64,000 bases of DNA from JBNGOQ01 sp050589645. Its GTDB lineage: Bacteria > Bacteroidota > Bacteroidia > Flavobacteriales > Flavobacteriaceae. A program made the position numbers and the translations under genes. The stretch is taken from positions 558,001 to 622,000 of the forward strand of contig NZ_JBNGOQ010000004.1 in the NCBI RefSeq assembly GCF_050589645.1, given 5' to 3'. Under the pieces are notes generated by a model. The model searched no databases. It was not told the DNA's origin and saw only the letters and a program-made list of their open reading frames with translations. Of the stretch, positions 43,916 through 50,965 are shown in pieces (the first letter of the stretch is position 1; each line of letters starts with the position of its first letter).

Positions 43916-44194
43916 TTAAATGATTGCTAAGATGTCACTTTCACGCATCATCAGATAATCGGTGCCCTCTAATTTTAGCTCCGTTCCGGCATATTTTCCA
44001 TAAAGTACAGTATCGCCTATTTTCACGGTGACTTTCTCGTCTTTGGTGCCTGGTCCCACGGCCACAACTTTGCCTTTTTGGGGTTTTTCCTTTGCCGTGT
44101 CAGGGATAATAATACCGGAGGCAGTCTTGGTCTCGGCCGCCATAGGGGCTATAAGAACCCTATCCGCGAGTGGTTTGATGTTAACTTTAGCCAT
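43916..44194 (-). CDS. groS: 10 kDa co-chaperonin GroES
   Basis: The lid of the GroEL chamber. 92 residues with VNIKPLADRVLIAPMAA at the start, the mobile loop ETKTASGIIIPDTAKEKPQK (about 21-40), and the ending YLMMRESDILAII. It is first in the groES-groEL operon. A sigma-54-like promoter lies about 46 nt upstream. Confidence 0.98.
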   Translation of the reverse strand: MAKVNIKPLADRVLIAPMAAETKTASGIIIPDTAKEKPQKGKVVAVGPGTKDEKVTVKIGDTVLYGKYAGTELKLEGTDYLMMRESDILAII

Positions 44195-44239
44195 ATTTTT
44201 AATTTTTTAAATTGAAAGTTTGAAATTCTCGTTTATCTA

Positions 44240-44272
44240 GGCAGAAATTATGCCATTGCCCTAAAACTGACA
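44240..44272 (-). promoter_or_regulatory. Sigma-54-like promoter of groES-groEL
   Basis: On the minus strand TGGCATAATTTCTGCC (44255-44240) matches the minus 24/minus 12 pattern TGGCAC-N5-TTGCA with the required GG-N10-GC spacing. A TGTCAG motif (44272-44267) lies just upstream. The predicted start is about 12 nt beyond the GC, giving a leader of roughly 35 nt. No sigma-70-type TAnnTTTG box is seen in the gap. Confidence 0.5.
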
Positions 44273-44284
44273 TTTTGTAAAACA

Positions 44285-44317
44285 AAAATGCCAGCTTGTC
44301 ATTTGGGCTGGCATTTT
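44285..44317 (-). terminator. Terminator of secG, upstream of groES
   Basis: An 11-bp perfect stem (aaaatgccagc / gctggcatttt) with an 11-nt loop, followed on the minus strand by TGTTTTAC. It lies 22 nt after the secG stop and separates the miaB-to-secG series from the groES promoter. Confidence 0.8.
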
Positions 44318-44339
44318 AGGGTATGGTCGTTCCAATTTG

Positions 44340-44699
44340 CTATTGAATGGTATCCAAAGGATTGGCCCCATCCGTTGCGGGAGCCTGCTCCGGGACTACT
44401 TCCTCGGGGACCGTGGTCTCTATGTCATCACCTTGGAGCAATTTGGAATCTGCTTCTGAAAAGTTTCCTTTTAACGCTACATTGGACAGTAAGATCAGTA
44501 CAATTAACAAGGTGGCCAGGGTCCACGTACTTTTATCCAAAAAGTCCCCTGTCTTTTTAACGCCACCAACTACTTGGTTGCCACCACCGCCAAAGGAGGA
44601 GGACAATCCGCCGCCCTTGGGATTTTGTACCATAATAACCAACACCAACAATAGACAAACAGCTATTATCAGGATCAGGAATATTGAAAACGTGCTCAT
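44340..44699 (-). CDS. secG: Protein translocase subunit SecG
   Basis: 119 residues. Two membrane helices, at about 5-24 (FLILIIAVCLLLVLVIMVQ) and 58-76 (LATLLIVLILLSNVALKG), flank the conserved loop VQNPKGGGLSSSFGGGGNQV of SecG. The C-terminal tail is acidic and proline-rich, an extension usual in Bacteroidota. SecG helps SecYEG move proteins across the inner membrane. The start codon shares one base with the stop of the TPR-like gene. Confidence 0.96.
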   Translation of the reverse strand: MSTFSIFLILIIAVCLLLVLVIMVQNPKGGGLSSSFGGGGNQVVGGVKKTGDFLDKSTWTLATLLIVLILLSNVALKGNFSEADSKLLQGDDIETTVPEEVVPEQAPATDGANPLDTIQ

Positions 44700-45625
44700 T
44701 ATAAATCAGTATTTTCTTGTTGAATTTTTTCTACCGCCTTAATTCGGTCTGCAAAGAAACCACTTTTTTCCGGATATTTCAAACTTAATATTTTGTAGGC
44801 CTGGATGGCTTTTTTGTACTTTTTTTGCTCCAGATATACCTTGGCCAAGGTCTCGGTCATCAATTCGGTTTTATCGAATTTCACCGATTCCTTAATGTCT
44901 ACCTTGGAGGTGCTTTTTTCGGTAGGCACTATTTTGGGATTGTTTTCGATGAACTTATCGATCAGCTCAAATTTTTTCTTCTTCAGTACATCCTCCTCCA
45001 AGGGAAAATGAATTTCGGTCAGGTCATTTTCCTCAGGTGTTTTAGGGGCATGCTTGATGGGTTTGATCGAGGTGAGCTGTAGCCATTCCCCAAAAGAATA
45101 TTTTTCCTTTTTTGTAAAGGGAAGGGGTTTTCCCAAATCGAGTTCTTTTTCGGCCTTTTTCTTGGCTTCAGCTATGGCCTTGTCCATATCAGGATCCTTG
45201 GACTTAAAAAGACCGGGATTCAGAATCTGTTCCGCATCCTTGGCGTTTTGTGGTAGAGGTTTGTCGGAGGAACCCTCTATCAGGGCCTCGGTTTCCATGT
45301 TGGGGACCACTTCTTCGGACACAATTTCCTTTTCGTTCAGCGGTGGGGTCTTGCCCGATATGGTATCGGCGATTACGTTTTGCAAAAACTCCTGGGAGGT
45401 GATAAAATCAAAGAGAATGTCCCTGTCGGCAGTATAGGCTGCAGTGACCTTTAAGGCATTGTTGTACTTAAAACTGTTTAGGTTCCTGAGCCCTTTTAAA
45501 TGAATGGCCCTTGCCGCTTGAAAATAAGGATATTCTTCCAGGACATCCTCTAACTGTTTGGTCTGTACGGGAGAGACCACCTTGTGGGGATGCTGCAATA
45601 AATATGTAAAATCCGTTACCTTCAT
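44699..45625 (-). CDS. TPR-like cytosolic protein between lptE and secG
   Basis: 308 residues, no signal peptide. A helical N-terminal part (YLLQHPHKVVSPVQTKQLED and following EYPYFQAARAIHLKGL) leads into a charged, probably disordered middle (about 110-245). A single TPR-like motif ends the protein: ETLAKVYLEQKKYKKAIQAY then KILSLKYPEKS. It ends on the first base of secG and starts 6 nt after the second lptE copy. Function unknown; the place among envelope-assembly genes suggests a link to export. Confidence 0.82.
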   Translation of the reverse strand: MKVTDFTYLLQHPHKVVSPVQTKQLEDVLEEYPYFQAARAIHLKGLRNLNSFKYNNALKVTAAYTADRDILFDFITSQEFLQNVIADTISGKTPPLNEKEIVSEEVVPNMETEALIEGSSDKPLPQNAKDAEQILNPGLFKSKDPDMDKAIAEAKKKAEKELDLGKPLPFTKKEKYSFGEWLQLTSIKPIKHAPKTPEENDLTEIHFPLEEDVLKKKKFELIDKFIENNPKIVPTEKSTSKVDIKESVKFDKTELMTETLAKVYLEQKKYKKAIQAYKILSLKYPEKSGFFADRIKAVEKIQQENTDL

Positions 45626-45631
45626 GAGGGT

Positions 45632-46144
45632 TTACCAATCTGCCAAGGAGGCATTAAAAATATCCTGTTGGATCCGTTCAAAAATAGCTGTATGTGCTTC
45701 GTCCCTAACACTGGCCAATTGGGAGTTGGCATCGTAATCAAAAAAGAAACTAAAGGTCCTTTCAAAATCCACATCTTCCTTGGTCTTGTTAAAAAAACGT
45801 ACACGGACCCCTATGGTCAATCTGTTTTGAGCTGCGTTTTGTTCGGCCGTTGCCGTCATGGGCGAGACCCTGTACTCAATAATTTCGCCCTCGTACAAAA
45901 GATCTCCGTCCGATTTCACCAGGTCCAGGCTGGTCTGGTTCAGGATAAGGTCTTGCAGCGCCAGTGTAAAATCCCTATCGAGTCCGGGATCAAAGGTAGA
46001 CCCAGGGCTTTGGGAAGCATAGTTCTGAAAGAAATTTACCTGATAGGTTTTGGCAGTCCCTACATCACCTCCGGTAAAATTATAGGCGCCACAGCCCATA
46101 AGGGCAACCATGGTCAAGAAAAAGAAACTATATCTTTTAATCAT
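45632..46144 (-). CDS. lptE: LptE family lipoprotein, copy 2
   Basis: LptE is the outer-membrane lipoprotein that plugs and helps fold the LptD channel for lipopolysaccharide insertion. The frame runs to 46198, but the lipoprotein signal begins at the Met at 46144 (MIKRYSFFFLTMVALMGC, Cys at 18), giving 170 residues. The core PGSTFDPGLDRDFTLALQDL and GDLLYEGEIIEYRVSP is shared with the gene just upstream. By eye the two agree at about three quarters of the last 140 residues, so they arose by tandem duplication. Confidence 0.9.
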   Translation of the reverse strand: MIKRYSFFFLTMVALMGCGAYNFTGGDVGTAKTYQVNFFQNYASQSPGSTFDPGLDRDFTLALQDLILNQTSLDLVKSDGDLLYEGEIIEYRVSPMTATAEQNAAQNRLTIGVRVRFFNKTKEDVDFERTFSFFFDYDANSQLASVRDEAHTAIFERIQQDIFNASLADW

Positions 46145-46191
46145 TTTTATTTTACGCTTTAGTGCAATATATAATTTTATAAGTGTTAAAG

Positions 46192-46716
46192 TTACCAATT
46201 TGTTAGTGACTCATTAAAGATATCCTGTGTCAATCGTTCAAAAATCGCTTTGTGCGCCTCATTTTTTACCGACGCTAGTTGTGAATTGGCATCGTAATCG
46301 TAAAAGTGCGAGAACCGTTTTTCAAAGTTCGATCTCTCCAACATGTTGTTGAGAAACCGTACTTGTACACTAATGGTCAATCTGTTTTGTGCGGCTCGTT
46401 GATTCGCAGACGCGGTGGTAGGAGATACCCTATATTCAATAATCTCCCCTTCATAAAGCAGGTCTCCACGGGAACGAGTCAAGTTCAGACCTGTTTGGTT
46501 CACAATAAGGTCTTGAAGTGCCAAAGTGAAATCCCTATCGAGTCCGGGGTCAAAAGTAGAACCAGGGTTTTGGGAGCTTTTGTTCTGAAAATAATTTACC
46601 TGGAAGGTTTTGGCCTCCCCGGACAATCCTGTTAAATTGTATTTGGTTTTAACAGCACAACTAGGGACGGTTATAGTAACGACCAGCAACAGAATTATTT
46701 TCCTTGCCATGTCCAT
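46192..46716 (-). CDS. LptE family lipoprotein, copy 1
   Basis: 174 residues, the first of two adjacent LptE-like genes. The signal ends at lipobox VPSC (Cys near residue 20). The mature part follows copy 2 closely through FDPGLDRDFTLALQDL and the ending FDANSQLAS-like DYDANSQLASVKNEAHKAIF. The start codon overlaps the stop of the sigma-54 activator gene by one base (TAATG), favouring the first Met (MDM) as start. Which of the two copies is the working partner of LptD, or whether both are, cannot be told from sequence. Confidence 0.88.
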   Translation of the reverse strand: MDMARKIILLLVVTITVPSCAVKTKYNLTGLSGEAKTFQVNYFQNKSSQNPGSTFDPGLDRDFTLALQDLIVNQTGLNLTRSRGDLLYEGEIIEYRVSPTTASANQRAAQNRLTISVQVRFLNNMLERSNFEKRFSHFYDYDANSQLASVKNEAHKAIFERLTQDIFNESLTNW

Positions 46717-47984
46717 TATAGATTGTACTGTTTTATTTTGCGGTAGAGCGTGCGTTCGGAAATGCCCAATTCGGCCGCTGCCGCCTTTCTTTTGCCCCTA
46801 TTTCGCTCCAGGGATTTTTTGATCAACTCTATTTCCTTCTCCTGTAAAGATAGGGTTTCCTCTATTTCTATCTCCTCCGCAAAATGATATTTGTCTTCTT
46901 GTGGTGGTGGCGGACTGCTGTGTTCCGTTACCGGTTCTGGCAGTTGCAATACCTCCACTTCCTTCCCTTTCCCTTCCGTAAATTCCTCATCGCCATTGCC
47001 ATAGATCTTTCGGATAAGGGTTTCGTTTTCCTCCTGCACTTTTGAGGTGTCCTTGTTCTTTAACAACTCCAGGGTAAGTTTTTTAAGGTCGTTCAAATCG
47101 CCCTTCATATCGAACAGGACCTTGTAAAGAATTTCACGTTCGTTGCTAAAATCGCCCTCTTTTTTGGCCTTGCCGATTACAGCGGGCAATTGGGAGTCGC
47201 CAGACTGTGGCAAATACCCATTGAGGGAGGTGAGGGAGATGTTCCTTTCCTCTTCCAAGACCGAGATTTGCTCCGCAATATTCCGTAGCTGACGGATGTT
47301 TCCGGGCCAGCGATATTTGAGCAGCAATCGTACCGCATCGTCCTGGAGCCGAATGGTGGGCATCTTGTATTTCTGTCCAAAATCCGACGCGAATTTTCGA
47401 AACAACAAATGGATATCGTCCTGACGCTCACGAAGCGGGGGGATATTGATTTCCACAGTGCTCAAGCGATAGTACAGGTCTTCCCTGAATTTTTCCCTTT
47501 TAATGGCGTCGAACATATTTATATTGGTGGCCGCTACGATACGAACATCGGTCTTTTGTACCTGGGAGGAGCCTACTTTTAGAAATTCTCCATTTTCCAA
47601 GACCCGTAAAAGACGTACCTGGGTGGTCAAGGGTAGTTCGCCAACCTCGTCCAGGAAAATGGTACCGCCGTCGGCCACTTCAAAATAGCCGCTACGGGTG
47701 GAGGTGGCTCCGGTAAAGGCTCCCTTTTCATGGCCAAAGAGTTCGCTGTCTATGGTCCCTTCCGGGATGGCACCGCAGTTTACCGCTATATATTTGGCAT
47801 GCTTTCTGTGCGAGAGCGAATGGATTATTTTTGGGACGGCCTCCTTCCCTACGCCACTTTCTCCCGTGACCAGAACGGAAATGTCCGTGGGGGCCACCTG
47901 GATGGCTTTTTCAATGGCACGATTGAGTTTTATATCGTTACCGATGATTTCAAAACGTTGCTTTATGGCCTGTACCGATTCCAC
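46716..47984 (-). CDS. Sigma-54-dependent transcriptional activator
   Basis: 422 residues. An AAA+ sigma-54 interaction domain (about 15-240) has the Walker A GESGVGKE (41-48), the sigma-contacting loop GAFTGA (88-93) and Walker B GGTIFLDEVGELP. A charged linker leads to a Fis-type helix-turn-helix at the C-terminus (KRKAAAAELGISERTLYRKI). No receiver or GAF domain precedes the AAA+ core, so activity is probably set by level, a partner protein or an unknown signal. It sits 9 nt after miaB and is coupled to the lptE copies. Confidence 0.95.
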   Translation of the reverse strand: MESVQAIKQRFEIIGNDIKLNRAIEKAIQVAPTDISVLVTGESGVGKEAVPKIIHSLSHRKHAKYIAVNCGAIPEGTIDSELFGHEKGAFTGATSTRSGYFEVADGGTIFLDEVGELPLTTQVRLLRVLENGEFLKVGSSQVQKTDVRIVAATNINMFDAIKREKFREDLYYRLSTVEINIPPLRERQDDIHLLFRKFASDFGQKYKMPTIRLQDDAVRLLLKYRWPGNIRQLRNIAEQISVLEEERNISLTSLNGYLPQSGDSQLPAVIGKAKKEGDFSNEREILYKVLFDMKGDLNDLKKLTLELLKNKDTSKVQEENETLIRKIYGNGDEEFTEGKGKEVEVLQLPEPVTEHSSPPPPQEDKYHFAEEIEIEETLSLQEKEIELIKKSLERNRGKRKAAAAELGISERTLYRKIKQYNL

Positions 47985-47993
47985 CTTGCTCTT

Positions 47994-49439
47994 CTAATTA
48001 TTGTGGGAATGGCCCACCGCCTTGCCGATTAGCGTAGCGGAGGTGCAATCCTCTATTTTTACATTTACAAATTCTCCAAGGGTATAGTGTTCCTTGGGAA
48101 AGACCACCACCGTATTTTGCGAATTACGGCCCATCCAATGCGCATCGGATTTTTTGGACGTTCCCTCTATGAGCACTTCTTCTACCTTGCCCAAATGCTG
48201 TTGGGTCCTGAACAGTCCATGTGCTCGTTGGAGATCTATAATTTCTGTTAGGCGTCGTTTTTTGATCGCTTCTGGAATATCGTCCTCCAATTTACGTGCG
48301 GCCAGGGTGCCGGGCCGCTCCGAATAGGCAAACATAAAGCCAAAATCGTATTTCACATATTCCATCAGGGAGAGGGTATCCTTGTGGTCCTCCTCGGTCT
48401 CCGTGGGAAAGCCGGCGATCATATCCTGTGAAATGGCACAGTCGGGAATAATGCGCCGTATGTTGTCTATCAGTTCAAAATATTCCTCACGGGTGTGCAA
48501 ACGGTTCATGGCCTTCAGGATCCGATCACTGCCGCTCTGTACGGGAAGGTGAATGTAGTTGCAGATATTGTTGTATTTCGCCATGGTCTCAATAACATCC
48601 AAGGTCATATCCTGCGGATTGGAGGTAGAAAAACGAATGCGCATTTTGGGCTGTGCCTTGGCCACCATTTCCAGGAGAAGCGAAAAATTTACCGCTGTTG
48701 CCCTTTGCATTTGGGACGCACCATCAAAATCTTTCTTTAAGCCGCCTCCGTACCACAGATAGCTGTCCACATTTTGGCCCAAAAGCGTCACTTCCCGATA
48801 CCCTTTTTCCCAGAGATCGTTCACTTCCCCTATGATGGACTGTGGGTCTCGACTGCGTTCCCTGCCCCGGGTGAACGGGACCACGCAAAAGGTACACATA
48901 TTATCACAGCCACGGGTAATGGAAACAAAGGCGGTGACGCCGTTTGAATTTAGACGGACGGGCGCAACATCGCCATAGGTCTCGTCCTTGGACAGGATAA
49001 CGTTTACAGCGTTCCTGCCTTCATCAATTTCCTGGATCAGGTTGGGAAGGTCCTTATAGGCATCCGGCCCTACCACCATGTCCACAATTTTCTCCTCCTC
49101 GAGCAGTTTGCTCTTAAGGCGCTCTGCCATACAGCCCAGTACCCCCACTTTCATATGGGGCTTTTGCTTTTTGATCGCGTTGAATTTTTCCAGGCGTTTG
49201 CGCACGGTAAGCTCTGCTTTTTCCCTTATGGAGCAGGTGTTGACCAGTACCAGATCGGCATCGGCCAATTCCTGGGTGGTATTAAACCCTTCCTTGGCCA
49301 GAATGGAAGCTACAATTTCGCTGTCCGAAAAATTCATCTGACAGCCGTAACTCTCAATATAAAGTTTGCGGTCGTTGCCTTTGCTATTTTCAAGTGACAG
49401 GGCGGTTCCCTGTAAGGATTCATCTATGGTCTTCTCCAT
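47994..49439 (-). CDS. miaB: tRNA-2-methylthio-N6-dimethylallyladenosine synthase MiaB
   Basis: A radical-SAM methylthiotransferase that adds the 2-methylthio group to i6A37 in tRNAs reading UNN codons. 481 residues. The N-terminal UPF0004 domain has three cluster cysteines (YGCQMNFSDSE, NTCSIREKAE, LGCMAERL). The radical-SAM motif CDNMCTFC lies in ITRGCDNMCTFCVVPFTRGR. A C-terminal TRAM domain (about 405-475) ends the protein. It heads the leftward miaB, activator, lptE, lptE, TPR, secG series and has its own promoter. Confidence 0.97.
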   Translation of the reverse strand: MEKTIDESLQGTALSLENSKGNDRKLYIESYGCQMNFSDSEIVASILAKEGFNTTQELADADLVLVNTCSIREKAELTVRKRLEKFNAIKKQKPHMKVGVLGCMAERLKSKLLEEEKIVDMVVGPDAYKDLPNLIQEIDEGRNAVNVILSKDETYGDVAPVRLNSNGVTAFVSITRGCDNMCTFCVVPFTRGRERSRDPQSIIGEVNDLWEKGYREVTLLGQNVDSYLWYGGGLKKDFDGASQMQRATAVNFSLLLEMVAKAQPKMRIRFSTSNPQDMTLDVIETMAKYNNICNYIHLPVQSGSDRILKAMNRLHTREEYFELIDNIRRIIPDCAISQDMIAGFPTETEEDHKDTLSLMEYVKYDFGFMFAYSERPGTLAARKLEDDIPEAIKKRRLTEIIDLQRAHGLFRTQQHLGKVEEVLIEGTSKKSDAHWMGRNSQNTVVVFPKEHYTLGEFVNVKIEDCTSATLIGKAVGHSHNN

Positions 49440-49475
49440 TCTTTATTGTATGCAACTTGGGTTCCAATGGGTCTG

Positions 49476-49507
49476 CAAAGATAGTACTAAATACACAAAA
49501 GTGACAA
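49476..49507 (-). promoter_or_regulatory. miaB: Bacteroidota-type promoter of miaB
   Basis: On the minus strand TTG at 49507-49505, a 21-nt spacer, and TATCTTTG at 49483-49476 (exact TAnnTTTG), 37 nt before the miaB start codon. Confidence 0.55.
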
Positions 49508-49597
49508 TTTGACAGTTAAATATTTATCAAAATTAGGCGCAACACAAAGGCCGTTTTTACATCTAACCGACAACAACTCAATAAAAAACAAACAACA

Positions 49598-50845
49598 ATG
49601 AAAAAGAAAACATTATGGTTCGTTCTTATCATTGTCCTGGGCCTGGTCTCCTGTGATGATGATACCCAGGACGATGATAGGTACGCCGAGTATTTGGTGG
49701 CCCGGCCATTGACCATGAGCATGACCGAGTTCAAAAATGGGGTGGATATCATAGCCCCACGGCCCATTGATGAATCGGGCAAGATCTACGCCTACAAGGA
49801 CTATGTCTTTGTCAATGACAAATATCGAGGGGTACATATTATAGACAATAGCAACCCAAGCGCACCCCGGAAATTGGCATTTATTAAAATCGCCGGTAAT
49901 GTGGATATTTCGGTCAAGGACGATTACCTCTATGCCGATAGCATTACGGATCTTGTAGTACTGGATATTTCGGACATTTCCAATATCAGGAAGGTAACCC
50001 GGCTGGACAATGTGCTTCGGGACAATATTGTATTTCCTATTGAGGCCGACTTTTTTGAGTATGGCGATATCGATTATCAGAACGAGATAGTCGTCGGATG
50101 GGAAACGGTAACGGAGCGACGATTGATCCAGGAATTTCAGGAGCGCTTTCAAACGGTCGACTTTGCCCTAGCAGAAGCGGCCAATGATGCCGCAGTAGGG
50201 CAGGGTGGTTCCTTGGCCCGATTCAAGATCGTAGACGATTATCTATACGCCGTGGACAGCCATACCATCAATGTTTTTGATATCCAGGATCTTGAAAACC
50301 CGAAAGATTTGGATGATGTCTATGCCGGTTTTGATATTGAGACCATTTTTAACCGGGGCCAGCACTTGTTCCTGGGCAGCATGCGAGGGATGTATATTTA
50401 TGACATCTCTAACCCTGCGGTACCTTCCTTTATTTCCGAATTTCAACACGGTACCGCTTGTGACCCTGTGGTCGTGGACGGGGATTATGCCTACGTTACC
50501 CTTCGTGGGGGAAATGGTTGTGGGGCCACGGAGAGCGGTCTGTTCATTGTGGATATTTCCGTGATTTCCAATCCGGTGTTGGCGGAAACTTACGCTATGG
50601 ATGAACCCTACGGCCTGGGCATAAAGGACGCGAAACTGTTTATCTGTGATGGAGCGTCCGGACTAAAGGTCTACGACAAGACCGATATCTCGGATTTGGT
50701 ATCCCTAAATCACTTTAAGGACATCGTTACCTTTGACGTTATCCCTCTGGAAGAAAATCTTTTGATGGTAGGCGAAGACGTGCTTTATCAATACAAATAT
50801 CTGGACAATAACATTGAACTGATCAGCAGTTTGGCATTGGATTGA
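49598..50845 (+). CDS. LVIVD-repeat lipoprotein
   Basis: 415 residues. A lipoprotein signal (LWFVLIIVLGLVSC, Cys at about 19) precedes a poly-Asp stretch and a beta-propeller built of LVIVD repeats: GVHIIDNSNPSAPRKLAFIK, LVVLDISDISNIRKVTRL, NVFDIQDLENPKDL, GMYIYDISNPAVPSFISEF and GLFIVDISVISNPVLAETY. Proteins of this kind are surface or periplasmic propellers in Bacteroidota, with no known enzyme role. The gene is monocistronic and ends at a strong terminator. Confidence 0.9.
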   Translation: MKKKTLWFVLIIVLGLVSCDDDTQDDDRYAEYLVARPLTMSMTEFKNGVDIIAPRPIDESGKIYAYKDYVFVNDKYRGVHIIDNSNPSAPRKLAFIKIAGNVDISVKDDYLYADSITDLVVLDISDISNIRKVTRLDNVLRDNIVFPIEADFFEYGDIDYQNEIVVGWETVTERRLIQEFQERFQTVDFALAEAANDAAVGQGGSLARFKIVDDYLYAVDSHTINVFDIQDLENPKDLDDVYAGFDIETIFNRGQHLFLGSMRGMYIYDISNPAVPSFISEFQHGTACDPVVVDGDYAYVTLRGGNGCGATESGLFIVDISVISNPVLAETYAMDEPYGLGIKDAKLFICDGASGLKVYDKTDISDLVSLNHFKDIVTFDVIPLEENLLMVGEDVLYQYKYLDNNIELISSLALD

Positions 50846-50867
50846 GCAAGCATAAAAAGAAAGAGGA

Positions 50868-50895
50868 GCACCCCTGAAAACGGGGTGCTTTTTTT
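50868..50895 (+). terminator. Terminator after the LVIVD gene
   Basis: An 8-bp stem (agcacccc / ggggtgct) with a 6-nt loop and a following run of seven T residues, 22 nt after the stop codon. Confidence 0.9.
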
Positions 50896-50937
50896 ATCCG
50901 TAACATTATGGTAAAGTGTTAAATAAAAAAATTCAAC

Positions 50938-50945
50938 TACTTTTG
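50938..50945 (+). promoter_or_regulatory. topA: Minus 7 box of topA
   Basis: TACTTTTG, exact TAnnTTTG, 20 nt before the topA start codon, so the mRNA leader is short. A GTTAAA about 20 nt upstream is the best minus 33 candidate. Confidence 0.5.
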
Positions 50946-50965
50946 TCTCCTCAAAGAAATCATGC

